NCBI GenBank assembly: GCA_964539825.1
Contig: CAZIKF010000048.1
Location: 1 to 31,757, forward strand
Length of the DNA: 31,757 nucleotides
Source: CAZIKF01 sp964539825
GTDB taxonomy: Bacteria; Muiribacteriota; UBA6191
Direction: 5' to 3'
Part shown: piece after piece, positions 31,509-31,757 of the stretch
Layout: each line of letters opens with the position of its first letter
How positions within the stretch are numbered: position 1 is the first letter of the stretch
Translations under genes and position numbers: made by a program
Notes under the pieces: model-generated
Database searches by the model: none
What the model was told of the DNA's origin: nothing
The model's input: the letters and a program-made list of their open reading frames with translations, nothing else

Positions 31509-31653
31509 AGGTTTAACCAAATTTCAGAAAACCAATACTAGCACAGGTCCAGGTCACCGAGATTTCAGATCGAGGTCCTCAATGACGGACAACGGCATCT
31601 AGAAAGGGATTGGCTGCTAAACTCATGGGAATTGGGTTCGGGGTCCGGAAATC

Positions 31654-31685
31654 AAAAAACCCCCTGGCGAACCAGGGGGTTTCTT
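31654..31685 (-). terminator. Rho-independent terminator with TTCG loop
   Basis: On the minus strand CCCCCTGG-TTCG-CCAGGGGG forms a perfect 8-bp GC-rich stem with a stable UUCG loop, followed by six T. On the plus strand the stem is followed by TTTCTTT, so weak bidirectional action is possible. It ends a transcript that enters from beyond the right edge. Confidence 0.9.
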
Positions 31686-31741
31686 TCGATCTTGCGATCG
31701 ACTTCTTCTTGCGAAGAAGCTTTCAACGAACCTTGCAAAGG
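31686..31741 (-). ncRNA. Closely packed hairpins at 3' end of an RNA or gene (uncertain)
   Basis: Reading the minus strand, CCTT-TGC-AAGG (31741-31731) is followed by CTTCTTC-GCAA-GAAGAAG (31719-31702). TCGATC-GCAA-GATCGA (31701-31686) comes next, then the terminator. The last two stems are back to back and both carry GCAA (GNRA) tetraloops. Such spacing looks like structured RNA, either the end of a non-coding RNA or the 3' untranslated region of a gene outside the window. No RNA family was recognised in the part visible. Confidence 0.35.
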
Positions 31742-31757
31742 TCGGTAGCCCGTACGT

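Noticed and set aside
31555..31585. Fourth copy of the palindromic repeat (CCGAGATTTCAGATCGAGG)
   Set aside because: Only a short stretch resembles the repeat end, it is interrupted, and no core follows.

Overview
The window reads as chromosomal DNA of a diderm (Gram-negative type) bacterium. Support: a complete RND efflux pump with its periplasmic adaptor, a predicted lipoprotein, several signal peptides and a type IV prepilin-like protein. Several genes appear to use TTG starts. I cannot name the phylum from sequence alone; two large HEAT-repeat proteins, stand-alone prepilin-like proteins and many unrecognised exported proteins would suit a poorly sampled lineage, but that is only an impression.

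Layout. 1-2371 (minus): a Gly/Thr-rich exported protein running off the left edge, and a radical SAM protein with a possibly leaderless promoter. 2426-6214: a membrane-anchored transglutaminase-like protein (DUF3857 type), divergent from the bifunctional NAD(P)H-hydrate repair enzyme Nnr. 6230-7489 (minus): two small exported proteins of unknown function. 7607-11250: a HEAT-repeat protein, convergent with an alanine dehydrogenase/transhydrogenase-like enzyme. 11345-13300: an ECF sigma factor with a sigmaE-like promoter of its own, translationally coupled to a zinc-binding anti-sigma factor. 13358-14500: a CinA N-terminal-type protein and a convergent prepilin-like protein. 14639-19477: a strong AT-rich promoter/operator, an ArsR-family repressor with the cysteine pair of the sulfide sensors BigR/SqrR, and an adaptor plus RND permease. 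19502-23650: a major-royal-jelly/yellow-type exported protein, a voltage-gated-type K+ channel with a C-terminal zinc ribbon, and a membrane-anchored HEAT protein. 23730-25314: a small single-helix membrane peptide, a zinc-ribbon/SHOCT protein and a Sel1-repeat protein. 25429-27713: two coupled class 3 lipases.

27710-29580 is an accessory island. It is bounded by two inverted copies of a repeat whose 161-bp palindromic core has 31-bp terminal inverted repeats, with a third, damaged copy inside. It holds an orphan acidic 120-residue protein, a MazE-type antitoxin, and a MazF toxin gene broken by a one-base frameshift and apparently lacking a start codon. Integron attC-like half sites are also present. 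29580-31757 has a polytopic membrane protein (YhfC-like), a calcium-loop lipoprotein and, at the right edge, three closely packed hairpins and a terminator on the minus strand that end a gene or RNA lying beyond the window.

Leads most worth following: a 43-residue segment shared by the anti-sigma factor and the N-terminus of the transglutaminase-like protein 8 kb away; the sulfide-sensor-type repressor in front of an RND pump; and the palindromic repeat element around the decayed toxin-antitoxin module. Identities were judged by eye; no searches or computations were run.
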